A stretch of DNA of 64,000 nucleotides from Flavobacterium gelatinilyticum (GCF_027111295.1 NZ_CP114287.1:5642001-5706000); one strand, 5' to 3'; shown: positions 35,502 to 46,092, counted from the stretch's first letter. The notes: generated by a model from the sequence alone, not told the origin. Numbers and translations are program-made.

Positions 35502-38500
35502 TTATTTTACAATCACTTTGAAAGATTTTGTAACGTTTGGAGTTTGAAGAACAACCAAAAACATATTACCATCAGCTGTTTGAGGCAATTGAATTTCAGT
35601 TTGTGCTGTAGAAGACTTCACAGTTTTTACCAATTGTCCTGCAACATTGTAAAGACTGATCTCCATGTTGTCTAATTCTTCCTGAGGGAAATCAGCATCG
35701 ATAGTAACTACTTTACCTACAGCAACAGGGTTAGGATAAATTCTTGCCTGAAGTGTGTTGGTTGGTAAAACTTTTGCAGTACATGTTTGAAGAACTTTTC
35801 CGTCTGCAGTGGTCATTTTCACCATGTAATCAGCAGTTGGATCCAGTACGTTTCCTTGAGTTTCTCCGGCAGAATAGTACTGACCAGTTCCAATCAATTG
35901 CCCGTTTTTAAACCATTGGTATGCTGTAAACTGATAACCTCCGTTTGTATTAGGGTTATTATTTACTATAAGCACATTGTTGAATTTAACCTGAACAATA
36001 TCAAAGAATCCAAACGGTTTTTCAACTGTAAGAGTATACGTTGCAGATGCGCTTCCATCCTGAGATGTAATGTTTACATCCTGAGTATAGATTCCCGGTT
36101 TAGGAGTCTGAATTGTAAAATTAGGAGCTGGTGTAATAATCGCATTTGATTCATTTACAACAGAAACATTTGGATTTGTTTCGCCGCAAGCTAATAAATG
36201 ATAAATCACTTTAGCAGGGTTTTCGAAAATTTTGTTTCCGATAGTAATTCTGGCAACGTCGATGTTGTTGTTTAGGATTACTAATAATCTGGAAACCTCA
36301 TCGGCAGGAAGATAGTTGTTATCTCCTTCCTGGTGTGCTGTAATTAGTATTTCACCAGAAGTAAGCATCGTTACTTCACCATCAGCAGAAACAGTAGCTG
36401 GTGCCTGAGGTGAATCAAAAGTAGAGGTATACGTTACCGCTAATCCTGAACTTGATGTTGCATCCAGATCAAATGTATTGTTTACTCCAAGAGTTTTTAC
36501 TGGAATAGCATCAAATGTAATCTGCTGTGGTGCTTTATTTATAATCAAATCTGCAGTAAGAACTAGTACTGAACAATTTGGTGATGTTGCAGCAGGTGTA
36601 ATAGTTGCAGTGATTTGATAAGTTCCTGCATTTACAGCTCCGTTATTTGCTGAATACGCTACAGTAGCTCCGGCAGGAAGATTCTCAACCTCAGCTGAAT
36701 GTGCAGTTCCGTCATAAGTAAAGACTGCATTATTGAACGTTACAGCTTCAAGAGGTGATTCTGATACTACTACTGTCTGATTTTGACTAGAAGTATTTCC
36801 GTTTCCGTCATCATAAGTCCATGTAATTGTATACGTTCCTGCAGCAGTATAGTTTAGCGGATCTGTGGTAGTTCCGTTAATAGTTCCTGCGCAGGTATCT
36901 GTTGCGGTTGGAATCGCAATTTCGGCAGCTAAAACAGAACAAAATCCTGTAATTTGAGGTAAATTGGCAACAGTTGGTACTGGTGCAGTTGTATCATCAG
37001 CTACTCCTATAGTAATAGTTTGAGTTGCAGTACATCCGTTAGCATCTGTAATAGTTACCGTATAAATTCCTGCAGTTAATCCTGTTGCTGTATCGGCAGT
37101 TCCTCCAGATGGAGACCATGAGTAAGTGTATGGAGCCATTCCTCCTGTAACAACTACAGCAGCAGTTCCGTCATTAGAACCAGGACAAGAAACATCAGTT
37201 CCTGTTATTGTTCCTATAAGTAGTGCAGGTTGTGCGATTGCAATAGTTTGAGTTGCAGTACATCCGTTAGCATCTGTAATAGTTACTGTAAAAGTTCCTG
37301 CAGCTAATCCGGCTGCAGTTGCAGCTGTTCCTCCATAAGGAGCCCATGAGTACGTATAAGCACCTGTTCCTCCTGTAACGGTTGCAGTTGCAGTTCCGTT
37401 AACACCTCCGTTACAAGAAACATCTGTTTTAGAAACAGTTGCAGCAAGAACAGCAGGCTCATTAATAGTGATGGTTAATGAAGAAAAACATCCGTTAGCA
37501 TCTGTAACGGTTGCAATATAATCACCCGCAGCTAATCCTGAAACCGCAGAAGTTGTTTCACCAGAGTGTAACCATGAGTAAGTATAAGCTCCGGTACCTC
37601 CTGTTACAGTTAAAGCAATAGATCCGTTAGAATCTCCGTTACAAGTAACATTTGTTGTTACAGCAGTTACATCTATAGCAGTTGGCTGAGCAATAGTAAC
37701 GTTTTCAGTTGCAGTACATCCGTTTGCATCTGTTACAGTAACTGTATAAATTCCCGCAGTTAATCCTGTTGCAGTTGCAGCAGTTCCTCCAGATGGAGCC
37801 CAAGAATATGTATATCCTGCAGTTCCTCCTGAAACGCTTACTGTAGCACTTCCGTCTGATCCTAAATTACAAGTAACATCAGTATGAGAAATGGCTGCAG
37901 TTAAAGCAGTTGGTTCTGCGATTGTTACGCTTTGTGTTCCTGTACATCCATTAGCATCTGTAATAGTTACCGTATAAATTCCTGCAGCTAATCCGCTTGC
38001 AGTTTCAGCAGTTCCTCCAGATGGAGCCCATGAATAGGTATATGCTCCTGTACCTCCTGCAGCAGTAACTGTTGCAGATCCGTCAGCTAATCCGTTACAA
38101 GTAACATCTGTCTGAACAATTGATGCCGTGATAGCAGCCGGCTCGATAATAATAATATCCTGTGTACCGGTACATCCGTTAGCATCTGTAATAGTTACTG
38201 TAAAAGTTCCTGCAGCTAATCCAGTTGCAGTAGCAGCAGTTCCTCCATAAGGAGCCCATGAGTACGTATAAGCACCTGTTCCCCCGGTAACGGTTACTGT
38301 TGCAGTTCCGTTAACCCCTCCGTTACAAGAAATATCTGTTTTAGAAGGTGTAGCAATGATTGCATCCGGTTCTGTTATTGTAATAGTTTCTGTTGCTGTA
38401 CATAAGTTAGCATCGGTTACGGTTACAGTATAAATTCCTGCAGTTAATCCAGTTGCAGTAGCAGAAGTTCCTCCTGCTGGAGCCCATGAGTATGTATAAG

Positions 38501-41500
38501 AACCTGTTCCGCCTGTAACACTCACTGTTGCAGATCCGTTTGATCCCTGATTACAAGTTACATTAGTTTGTGATGGCGAAATTGCGATAGCGCTTGGTTC
38601 TGATATAGTAAAGTTTTTCACAATTGAACATCCGTTTCCGGCTGTAATTGTTACAGAGTAATTACCAGCAGTTAATCCGGTTGCAGTATCTGCAGTTCCT
38701 CCAGATGGTGACCAAACATAAGTGAATGGACCAACAGCACCTGATGGCACCACAGAGGCAGATCCGGTGTTTCCTCCATTACATAAAACATCAGTTTGAG
38801 ATGTTGTGGCAACTAATGTATTAGTAGTGCCTATTGTGAAGTTTTTAGTTATTGTACATCCGTTAGCATCTGTAATGACTACAGAATAGTTTCCGGCAGT
38901 TAATCCGGTTGCAGCAGCTGTCGTTTGTCCGTCAGACCATAAGTAAGAATAAGGAGTTGTGCCGCCGTTTGGTGTAACTTCTGCTTCTCCTCCTGTAGAG
39001 CAAGTAGCATCTGTTTGAGATGTAACAGCATCTAATACTGCAGGTTCAGTAAGCATGAAGTTTGCTGTAGCTACACATCCGTTACCGTCTGTAATAAGAA
39101 CAGAATAGTTGCCTACTGAAAGACCAGTTGCAGTTGCAGCTGTTCCTCCAGATGGAGACCATACATAAGTATATGTTCCCGTTCCTCCGCTTGCAGTCAC
39201 TGTAGCACTTCCTGTAGAAGTACCGTTACAAAGAACATTTGTTTGTGATTGAGTATAACCTACTGGTGCATTTTCATTAATTGTTACAGATTCCTGATAA
39301 ACACATCCATTTGCGTCCTCGATAGTTACTGTAAAAGTTCCTGCAGCTAAGCCTGTTGCAGTAGCAGCAGTTCCTCCGTATGGAGCCCATGAATAAGTAT
39401 AAGGGAAAGTTGCTCCTGTTGCTGTAATAGTGGCAGTACCATTTACTCCTCCATTACAAGAAACATCTGTTTTTGTGAAAGTCGCTGCAAATTGAGCAGG
39501 AGAGCCAACAGTTACATTTTCAGTAAGTGTACATCCGTTAGCATCTGTAATAGTTACGGTATAAGGACCTGCCTCAAGACCTATTGCAGTAGAAGCAGTT
39601 CCTCCGTAAGGAGCCCATGAATAGGTATATCCTAATGTTCCTCCTGAAACAGATACTGTTGCAGTTCCGTTAGCACCTCCAAAACAGCTAACAGGTGTAG
39701 ATGAAGAAGTTACACTAAGTGGAGCAGAAGGTTCAGTAATAGTGAAAGCTTGTGTTGCTGTACAAGAATTTACATCTGTTATTGTTACAACATATGTTCC
39801 TGCCGATAATCCTATTGCAGTAGATGCTGTTCCTCCAGATGGAGCCCATGAATAGGTATAAGTACCTGTTCCTCCTGATGCAGTTACAGAAGCAGATCCG
39901 GTAGCATCTCCATAACAAGCTATATTTGTCTGGGCCACAGGAATTGCAGTTAATACCGCAGGTTCTGTAATAGTGAATGATTCAGTAGCCTGGCAGTTGT
40001 TTGCATCTGTAATAGTTACAGTATACGTTCCTGCCGTTAATCCTGTTGCAGTAGACGCTGTTCCTCCAGATGGAGCCCATGCATAAGTATAAGTTCCTGT
40101 TCCTCCTGTAACCGTTACAGAAGCAGAACCAGTTGGAGTGCCATTACAAAGAATATTAGTTTGTGATGGTGTTACTGAAAGAGCATCAGGTTGTGTAATT
40201 TCAAAATCAAGAGTACTGCTGCAGTTGTAAGCATCTGTTACGGTAACCGTAAAGGTTCCTGCTGAAAGACCTGTTGCAGTTGCATTTGTTCCTCCGTAAG
40301 GAGCCCAGGAATAGGTATAACCCGGAGTTCCGCCTGAGACAGATACTGTTGCAGTTCCGTTTGCACCATTGTTACAGCTTACATTAGTTAAACTAGCTTG
40401 AGATAATGCTAATGCAGAAGGTTCTGAAATAGTAAAACTAGCTGTTGTCTGACATGAATTTGCATCTGTAATTGTTACATCGTAATTACCTGGTGCAAGA
40501 TTAGAGATAGAAGATGTTGTGGCAGAATTTGACCACAAATAAGTATAAGGTGTTGATCCTCCTGACGGTGTTACACTTAGTGAACCGTTTGCGGCACCGT
40601 TACAAGCTATGTTAACTTGTGTAGACGCATAATTGATAGTTGGTACAGTTAAAACAGCCGCTGAAGAAGTAGCCGGCGGTGAACAAATTCCGGCCGCTAC
40701 AACTCGGTAAGAATAATTATTCATTCCAGCAGTTGCTCCGGTGATAGTCAATGAAGCTGTTGTTGCTCCGGAATAAACACCACCGTTTGTAATATTGCCA
40801 AAACCGGCACCCTCATTTACTTGCCATTGATATCCTCCTTGATTTACAGCAGCTGCAGACAACGTTACATTTGAGCCGATACAAGCCGTAACCGAAGCAG
40901 GATTTGTGATAATTTGAGGAGCAGAGTTTATTGTAAGTGTAGCTTCATTTGATGTAGCTGCCGGAAGACATACTCCGTTTACGATAAGTTGGTATTTAAA
41001 TCCATTCAGACTTGCTGCAGCATTAGTAATAGTAAGTGTTGCTGTAGTTTCTCCTGAGTAAGGCGCTCCTGGAGGAACATCAGCGTAACCAAATCCTTGG
41101 TTTACCTGCCATCGGTAGCTCGCAGCATTGTCTGCTGTAACAGCAAATATTGTATTTTCACCTTCACAGATTGTACTGCTTGCCGGCTGTGCCGTAATTG
41201 CAGGAGCCGAGTTAACAGTAAGTACTGCGTTGTTTGATGTTGCACTAGGTGTACATGTTCCATTAGCTGCTACATGATATAAGAAACCGTTCATAGATGC
41301 AGTAGCTCCTGTAATGGTAAGTGTTGAGCCGGTTGCACCGCTATATACACCACCGTTAGTGATAGGGTTAAAGCCGGCACCATCATTAACATACCACTGA
41401 TATCCGGTTGCACTGCTTGCGGCAACAGTAAAAGTCGCATTTCCTCCTGCACAGGTAGTACCCGCAGTTGGCTGTGACGTAATAGCCGGAGACGGGTTTA

Positions 41501-44009
41501 CAGTAAGTGTAACATCATTTGATGTAGCAGCAGGAGTACATGATCCGCTTGCTACAACTCTGTAGGTAAATCCGTTCATAGCAACAGGTGCTCCTGTTAT
41601 AGTAAGAGTTCCTGTAGTTGCGCCGCTGTAAACACCTCCGTCAGAGACGCTGGCGAAGCCTAATCCTTCGTTAACATACCATTGATATCCTGAAGCGTTA
41701 GAAGCTACAGCAGAAAATGCAGTATTAGCTCCATTACAGATTGAACTGTTAGATGGCTGTGATGTAATAGCCGGAGCAGAGTTTACAGTAAGCGCTGCAT
41801 TGTTTGATGTTGCAGCGGGCGAACATGTTCCTGAAGCTGCTAATCTGTATAAAAATCCATTCATTGCAGCAGTTGCATTAGTGATAGCAAGAGTTGCTGT
41901 TGCTGCTCCGGAATAAATAGAATTATCTGTAATCGGAGTAAAACCTGAACCGGTGCCATTATTTACTTCCCACTGATATGTTGTTGTATTTGCAGCAGTG
42001 GCAGCAAATGTAGTATTTTCTCCTGAACAAATTGTAGAACTGGATGGTTGCGCTGTAATAGCCGGAGCCGAATTCACAGTAAGTGCAACATTGTTCGATA
42101 TTGCATCAGGAGTACAAGATCCTGTCGCAACTAAGTGATAAAGAAATCCATTCATACCGGCAGTTGCTCCGGTAATACTAAGTGTTGCTGTTGTTGCACC
42201 TGAATAAATTGCATTATCAGTAATAGGAATAAAACCTAATCCCTGATTAACTTCCCATCTATAACCTCCTGTAGCATTCGATGCTGTGGCTGCAAAGGTT
42301 GTATTTCCTCCTGAACAAATTGTAGAACTGGATGGCTGTGTTACAATAGCCGGAGCTGGAGTAACAGTTCCTGTAACGGCTACATTTTGAGTTACCGCAG
42401 TTGGTGATGAAAATGTAATATTTCCTGCCGGAGTACCAGTTGCTGTATTTGCAAGTCTTACATATATAGTGGTAGCAGATAAATTACCGTTTTGTGGAGT
42501 CAACGTAATATTATCTGAATAATTAACTGCATCTGTAGAAATTTCAAACCCGGTAGGAGCATCTGCAAAAACGTTAGCTGTTAAATTGCCTCCCGAAACA
42601 GTAAAGTTCTGTGTTGTTGATACTCCCCCGGTACAAGATGTAAAAGGGTTTAGAGAAGTAGTAGATACAATAATTCCTGCTGGCTGCGTAATGGTTACCG
42701 TTTGTGTGGTACTACAGCCGCCAAGACCATTAGGAGTGCTGTCTGTAATAGTAACAGTATAAGTTCCTGCGCTAAGGTTACTTGCACCGGAACCCGTTCC
42801 TCCAGATGGTGACCACGAATAAAAATACGGTGTTGTACCCCCTGAAACTGTTAGCGTTGCTGCACCGTTGTTTCCTCCATAAATACTTACATTACTTTGA
42901 GACTGTATTAAAGAGGTTAAAGGAGCCGGAACACTTGCTATAGCTGCATTTGAAGTTACAGATCCTGAACCTGTTACTATAACGCGATATGAATTTCCCG
43001 ACATACTCGAAGTAATACCGGTAATGTTTAATGTTGCAGTAAATGCACCTGAATAAGGCGCTGTGTTTGTGAGGTTAACAAAACCAGACCCATCATGTGT
43101 ATCAACCTGCCATTGATAAGAAGATACAGTACCGCCTGCAACTACAGAAAATGATGTATTGCTGCCGGAACACACAGTTTTGCTTAATGGCTGTGTAGTA
43201 ATTGTGGTTGGTGCGGCTAAGAATGGTGCTCCCGAAGGCATCGAAATAGTTGTCTGTGACAAAGTCCAGTTACCCTGAGTCATTAGAGAAGTTCTAAGAT
43301 TTGCAGCATTGTTTACTGGAGCACCGCTGCCAATATTAAATTTACCTGCACTTGGCTGATCAGTTCCTCCCGGATAAAAAGCACTCGTTCCTCCTACAAG
43401 ACCCGGAGGCATAGTTGAACCATTGGTCCCGTCAGCACATGCAGCATCATCCCATCCTGATTGTGTTGTTCCTTCTGGACATATGTAATAGTGCAGACCG
43501 CCGATTAAAAGAGCGCCAGGTCCGGTAACAATATCGCCCCCACCCTGAAAAGCAATGATCTGATCTCCAAAAGCGGATAAGTTCAATCCATTGGGCATAG
43601 TACCGTCAGTACGGGTTACAGTACCATTCGGAGTTCTGCTGCTGGTACCAATATCATAAGTAAAAGCTTGTAAGCCCTTCACAATAATCTCTGTTCCGGC
43701 CGGAATTATACTAGCTCCGGTAACCCATTTAACAGTACCTTCAGATGGATTTGTTGTTGACCAGGCACCTAAGTCAGAATATCCTCTGTCTGTAAAGTTG
43801 ATCGTGGTGCCTCCATTAAGAGCTACAAGGCAGACAAATGAAAATTCATCACCGTCAGCCGCAGGATAATTGGAATCGAATCCGGTGAATATAAGCTGTC
43901 CGACCGTAAGATTGGTCGCTTGGGAGTTACCTAAGTAACTCTGCAAAAATATCCCTAAAAACAAGGCGATATTTAAGAACTTTTTGATTTGTGAGTAAAA
44001 ATGTTTCAT
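35502..44009 (-). CDS. Giant T9SS-secreted adhesin-like protein with Ig-like and SprB repeats
   Basis: A 2835-residue surface protein. Layout: signal peptide (1-30); a unique N-domain (about 32-260); one Ig-like domain; one SprB-type repeat; a further beta domain; six consecutive Ig-like repeats of about 93 residues (about 546-1120), each with 'Q-P...C-G...YQW...YSGATT.TL.ITGA...NG'; sixteen consecutive SprB repeats of about 76 residues (about 1120-2338), each with 'TDVSCNG...YTYSWAPSGGTA...AGTYTVTITDANGC'; an HYR-like and an MBG-like region; and a C-terminal type A T9SS sorting domain (about 2755-2835, 'IYPNPV...VYNVAGQLV'-like, ending KSFKVIVK). The same repeat type makes up the gliding adhesin SprB, but this protein is under half its size. 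It is preceded by the formyltransferase gene (17-base gap). Confidence 0.9.
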   Translation of the reverse strand: MKHFYSQIKKFLNIALFLGIFLQSYLGNSQATNLTVGQLIFTGFDSNYPAADGDEFSFVCLVALNGGTTINFTDRGYSDLGAWSTTNPSEGTVKWVTGASIIPAGTEIIVKGLQAFTYDIGTSSRTPNGTVTRTDGTMPNGLNLSAFGDQIIAFQGGGDIVTGPGALLIGGLHYYICPEGTTQSGWDDAACADGTNGSTMPPGLVGGTSAFYPGGTDQPSAGKFNIGSGAPVNNAANLRTSLMTQGNWTLSQTTISMPSGAPFLAAPTTITTQPLSKTVCSGSNTSFSVVAGGTVSSYQWQVDTHDGSGFVNLTNTAPYSGAFTATLNITGITSSMSGNSYRVIVTGSGSVTSNAAIASVPAPLTSLIQSQSNVSIYGGNNGAATLTVSGGTTPYFYSWSPSGGTGSGASNLSAGTYTVTITDSTPNGLGGCSTTQTVTITQPAGIIVSTTSLNPFTSCTGGVSTTQNFTVSGGNLTANVFADAPTGFEISTDAVNYSDNITLTPQNGNLSATTIYVRLANTATGTPAGNITFSSPTAVTQNVAVTGTVTPAPAIVTQPSSSTICSGGNTTFAATASNATGGYRWEVNQGLGFIPITDNAIYSGATTATLSITGATAGMNGFLYHLVATGSCTPDAISNNVALTVNSAPAITAQPSSSTICSGENTTFAATAANTTTYQWEVNNGTGSGFTPITDNSIYSGAATATLAITNATAAMNGFLYRLAASGTCSPAATSNNAALTVNSAPAITSQPSNSSICNGANTAFSAVASNASGYQWYVNEGLGFASVSDGGVYSGATTGTLTITGAPVAMNGFTYRVVASGSCTPAATSNDVTLTVNPSPAITSQPTAGTTCAGGNATFTVAASSATGYQWYVNDGAGFNPITNGGVYSGATGSTLTITGATASMNGFLYHVAANGTCTPSATSNNAVLTVNSAPAITAQPASSTICEGENTIFAVTADNAASYRWQVNQGFGYADVPPGAPYSGETTATLTITNAAASLNGFKYQLIVNGVCLPAATSNEATLTINSAPQIITNPASVTACIGSNVTLSAAAVNQGGYQWQVNEGAGFGNITNGGVYSGATTASLTITGATAGMNNYSYRVVAAGICSPPATSSAAVLTVPTINYASTQVNIACNGAANGSLSVTPSGGSTPYTYLWSNSATTSSISNLAPGNYDVTITDANSCQTTASFTISEPSALALSQASLTNVSCNNGANGTATVSVSGGTPGYTYSWAPYGGTNATATGLSAGTFTVTVTDAYNCSSTLDFEITQPDALSVTPSQTNILCNGTPTGSASVTVTGGTGTYTYAWAPSGGTASTATGLTAGTYTVTITDANNCQATESFTITEPAVLTAIPVAQTNIACYGDATGSASVTASGGTGTYTYSWAPSGGTASTAIGLSAGTYVVTITDVNSCTATQAFTITEPSAPLSVTSSSTPVSCFGGANGTATVSVSGGTLGYTYSWAPYGGTASTAIGLEAGPYTVTITDANGCTLTENVTVGSPAQFAATFTKTDVSCNGGVNGTATITATGATFPYTYSWAPYGGTAATATGLAAGTFTVTIEDANGCVYQESVTINENAPVGYTQSQTNVLCNGTSTGSATVTASGGTGTYTYVWSPSGGTAATATGLSVGNYSVLITDGNGCVATANFMLTEPAVLDAVTSQTDATCSTGGEAEVTPNGGTTPYSYLWSDGQTTAAATGLTAGNYSVVITDANGCTITKNFTIGTTNTLVATTSQTDVLCNGGNTGSASVVPSGAVGPFTYVWSPSGGTADTATGLTAGNYSVTITAGNGCSIVKNFTISEPSAIAISPSQTNVTCNQGSNGSATVSVTGGTGSYTYSWAPAGGTSATATGLTAGIYTVTVTDANLCTATETITITEPDAIIATPSKTDISCNGGVNGTATVTVTGGTGAYTYSWAPYGGTAATATGLAAGTFTVTITDANGCTGTQDIIIIEPAAITASIVQTDVTCNGLADGSATVTAAGGTGAYTYSWAPSGGTAETASGLAAGIYTVTITDANGCTGTQSVTIAEPTALTAAISHTDVTCNLGSDGSATVSVSGGTAGYTYSWAPSGGTAATATGLTAGIYTVTVTDANGCTATENVTIAQPTAIDVTAVTTNVTCNGDSNGSIALTVTGGTGAYTYSWLHSGETTSAVSGLAAGDYIATVTDANGCFSSLTITINEPAVLAATVSKTDVSCNGGVNGTATATVTGGTGAYTYSWAPYGGTAATAAGLAAGTFTVTITDANGCTATQTIAIAQPALLIGTITGTDVSCPGSNDGTAAVVVTGGMAPYTYSWSPSGGTADTATGLTAGIYTVTITDANGCTATQTITIGVADDTTAPVPTVANLPQITGFCSVLAAEIAIPTATDTCAGTINGTTTDPLNYTAAGTYTITWTYDDGNGNTSSQNQTVVVSESPLEAVTFNNAVFTYDGTAHSAEVENLPAGATVAYSANNGAVNAGTYQITATITPAATSPNCSVLVLTADLIINKAPQQITFDAIPVKTLGVNNTFDLDATSSSGLAVTYTSTFDSPQAPATVSADGEVTMLTSGEILITAHQEGDNNYLPADEVSRLLVILNNNIDVARITIGNKIFENPAKVIYHLLACGETNPNVSVVNESNAIITPAPNFTIQTPKPGIYTQDVNITSQDGSASATYTLTVEKPFGFFDIVQVKFNNVLIVNNNPNTNGGYQFTAYQWFKNGQLIGTGQYYSAGETQGNVLDPTADYMVKMTTADGKVLQTCTAKVLPTNTLQARIYPNPVAVGKVVTIDADFPQEELDNMEISLYNVAGQLVKTVKSSTAQTEIQLPQTADGNMFLVVLQTPNVTKSFKVIVK
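36995..40650 (-). repeat. Sixteen tandem SprB-repeat units (about 228 bp each)
   Basis: Units follow each other without linkers. Several carry near-identical DNA phrases such as GTACATCCGTTAGCATCTGT, at about 228-bp spacing. They encode 75-77 residue modules. The high identity between some units points to recent duplication or gene conversion. Confidence 0.9.
40650..42370 (-). repeat. Six tandem Ig-like repeat units (about 280 bp each)
   Basis: Six modules of 92-95 residues, each with a Cys pair and a central YQW motif, lie directly before the SprB block in the protein. They are more divergent than the SprB units. Confidence 0.85.
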
Positions 44010-44026
44010 AATTAAGATTAGTTAAA

Positions 44027-44965
44027 TTATAGAGTGGCAAATTGTTCGCCGTTTTTAATGCCAAAAGCGAGCAGTTTGTGCCCACTCATAAATCCTTCGT
44101 CAGTATAAACTGTATTAATACGGAGCTGTGTATTGTTGTAACACTGAATAATCAGTCCGTTGTTTTCATTTATCTCGAGAATCGTGCCCGGGGCTCTTGG
44201 ACGATCTGTTAAGGTATTGGTTAAGGAAACTTCCAGAATTCGTATATTTAAACCATTCCATTGTGTATAAGCTCCTTTGTTCCACGGATTACAGGCATTT
44301 ACCAAAGCCTGAATCGATTTTGAATCCTGATTTTCCCACTGAATCGTAACATCGGTAATGGTGGGTTTCTTGTAATAACTTGCCAGAGATTCATCCTGAA
44401 TTGTGCCTTTATCGTTATTGTGCAATAATGTAAAGAGTTCAGGTAAAATATAAGAAGCCAGATAAGACAAATTAGTGCAAAGCATTCCGTGAGTCAGATC
44501 TGTATGAAGAGGCAGTGTCTTTTTCAGGATTATTTTTCCTTTATCGATTTCTTTTTCAACCGCGTGAACAGAAATTCCGGTTTCTTGTTTTTGTTTTCTG
44601 ATAGATTCAAAAACAGGATCAGAACCGCGCATTTCAGGTAATAATCCATAATGAAAATTATAAAAAACATTGGGCCTTTTCTCCAGAATATCTTCGGGGA
44701 TTTTCCATGGAAAAGTCATCGTGAAGATATTTTTCAGATTCGGGATTTTTATAATTTCTTCCAGTTGAATTTTGAGCTTAGCATTTTCAAACCATATTAA
44801 GCCAATGCCGGTTTTAGCGGCAAAAAGCGAACAGAAAGCTTTTACATCTTCATTATTCACAGGAACTCCTATTGTATGAAGTCTTCCCATGCTGTGTAAT
44901 GTTTGTATAGCCGGAAAAGCCAGACGGTTATTACATAAAACTACTATGTCGCGTGTTGGATTCAT
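44027..44965 (-). CDS. Formyltransferase-family protein
   Basis: A 312-residue cytosolic protein of the methionyl-tRNA/sugar-formyltransferase fold. The N-terminal catalytic domain retains the family triad: Asn and His in 'NFHYGLLPEMRGSDPVFESI' and the Asp in 'HAVEKEIDKGKII', with a C-terminal Formyl_trans_C-like domain from about 210 ('WNKGAYTQWNGLNIRILEVSL'). It would move a formyl group from N10-formyl-tetrahydrofolate to an amino group. It is too divergent, and in the wrong context, to be Fmt. It overlaps the upstream gene by 4 bases (ATGA), so the two are translationally coupled, and precedes the giant adhesin gene. The acceptor is unknown. Confidence 0.82.
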   Translation of the reverse strand: MNPTRDIVVLCNNRLAFPAIQTLHSMGRLHTIGVPVNNEDVKAFCSLFAAKTGIGLIWFENAKLKIQLEEIIKIPNLKNIFTMTFPWKIPEDILEKRPNVFYNFHYGLLPEMRGSDPVFESIRKQKQETGISVHAVEKEIDKGKIILKKTLPLHTDLTHGMLCTNLSYLASYILPELFTLLHNNDKGTIQDESLASYYKKPTITDVTIQWENQDSKSIQALVNACNPWNKGAYTQWNGLNIRILEVSLTNTLTDRPRAPGTILEINENNGLIIQCYNNTQLRINTVYTDEGFMSGHKLLAFGIKNGEQFATL

Positions 44966-46092
44966 GACTCTAAACAGGCATAAGAATTAAACCAGGATGC
45001 AGAAGTAGTTTCTTTAATAGCAAGAATATGATGATGCAGACGTTCACGTTCTTCGGCTAGATCATGCGCTTCAGTTATATTTTCTAAGCGGCAATTTCCG
45101 GTTTCTTCATTTTTTGTTACCGTTGCATAGTACACCGGTGCCTCAGAAGATCGGGTATTTGGATTCATGTATACTTTTCCTCTTGGAGAATCAATCACGG
45201 CACCGTCTAATGATGAACCATTCAGGGCATCAATAAACAAAGCAGCTTCCCATCCAAGCAGCGAAAAAACATTTGCTTTTTGCTCTTTAATATTGGTCAT
45301 TACCGCAACAAAATCTTCATTTTCTTTATTCGAAGTACTTGCAGACCATGGCACGGCACAACTCCAGTTATATCCCGGATATGGTATTTTACTTATCCAG
45401 AGTTCTTCGGCAGTAAAACCGCTTCCGTATGTTTTGCGGGAAGCCACATTTTTTAGTTTTGCCGATTCTCTAAAGAAATCTTCGGCCATATCGCCGCAGA
45501 ATGAGGTAAATAACGATGCATCCTGATTTTCTTCAAGAAACTGTTCCAAAGGCTGTAAATTAATATCGGCACGCTGTAAAGGCGTTACATGAGTATAATT
45601 AACAGTTCCTCCTTTATCCTCAACAGCAGTCGAAAATGTATAAGGAGCTCGGTAGCCGGCATCATAAAAAGAACAGGTAAAAGCAAAATTATTTTGACCT
45701 TCATCAAAAGCTTTACGTACAATGGCGCGGGAGCAGAGAGCACCTTCCAAAGAAATAAAATACACGTTAGATAATATTTTATCAAAAGTCTGAAAATGAT
45801 AACCGCTGTCTAAAACAAGCAGTAATTTGCCCGCACTTTCAAAAATAGGCTGTATAAATTCGGCTGTTAGAGGATTTACATAGGCAATTATAATATCTGT
45901 ACCATTTAGTAAAAGCTGTTCACAGCAGTCGTGAATTTCTTTATCGTTCCCGCCAACACCAATGCCGGCCGTTACGATTTCATGATTTTCGCTGGTTCCT
46001 AATTTTTTAAGTGCAGATTTAAATCCGTCCATTATATCAAAGGACAGCGATGGATAAATGACAGATCTTGGTAAGAGTAAAGCTATTTTCAT
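44962..46092 (-). CDS. Substrate-binding-fold (type 1 periplasmic-binding-like) protein without signal peptide
   Basis: A 376-residue protein. The ATG at 46092 (MKIALLLPRSVIYPSLSFDIMDGF) is preferred to 46140, since the fold begins directly there. The two-lobed type 1 periplasmic-binding fold is suggested by the alternating strands and helices: 'MKIALLLP', 'DIIIAYVNPLTAEFI', 'KLLLVLDSGYHF', 'NNFAFTCSFYDAGYRAPYTFSTAVED', 'ASLFTSFCGDMAEDF'. Unlike ABC-transporter binding proteins it has no signal peptide or lipobox, and no permease or ATPase gene lies nearby, so it may be a cytosolic ligand sensor or have another role. It lies between the tail-collar genes (13 codons plus short gap away) and the formyltransferase gene, which it overlaps. 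Confidence 0.75.
   Translation of the reverse strand: MKIALLLPRSVIYPSLSFDIMDGFKSALKKLGTSENHEIVTAGIGVGGNDKEIHDCCEQLLLNGTDIIIAYVNPLTAEFIQPIFESAGKLLLVLDSGYHFQTFDKILSNVYFISLEGALCSRAIVRKAFDEGQNNFAFTCSFYDAGYRAPYTFSTAVEDKGGTVNYTHVTPLQRADINLQPLEQFLEENQDASLFTSFCGDMAEDFFRESAKLKNVASRKTYGSGFTAEELWISKIPYPGYNWSCAVPWSASTSNKENEDFVAVMTNIKEQKANVFSLLGWEAALFIDALNGSSLDGAVIDSPRGKVYMNPNTRSSEAPVYYATVTKNEETGNCRLENITEAHDLAEERERLHHHILAIKETTSASWFNSYACLES

Noticed and set aside
36995..42370. CRISPR-like regular spacing of repeats
   Set aside because: The period of about 228-280 bp matches protein modules in an open frame, with no short repeat-spacer pattern and no cas genes.
35502..44009. Calling the giant gene sprB
   Set aside because: The repeats are of SprB type, but the protein is far shorter than SprB and lies outside the usual sprB-sprF context, so only the repeat name is justified.
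44027..44965. Assigning the formyltransferase as methionyl-tRNA formyltransferase (fmt)
   Set aside because: The sequence is too divergent, and the gene is coupled to a binding-fold gene and an adhesin, unlike the usual def-fmt setting.
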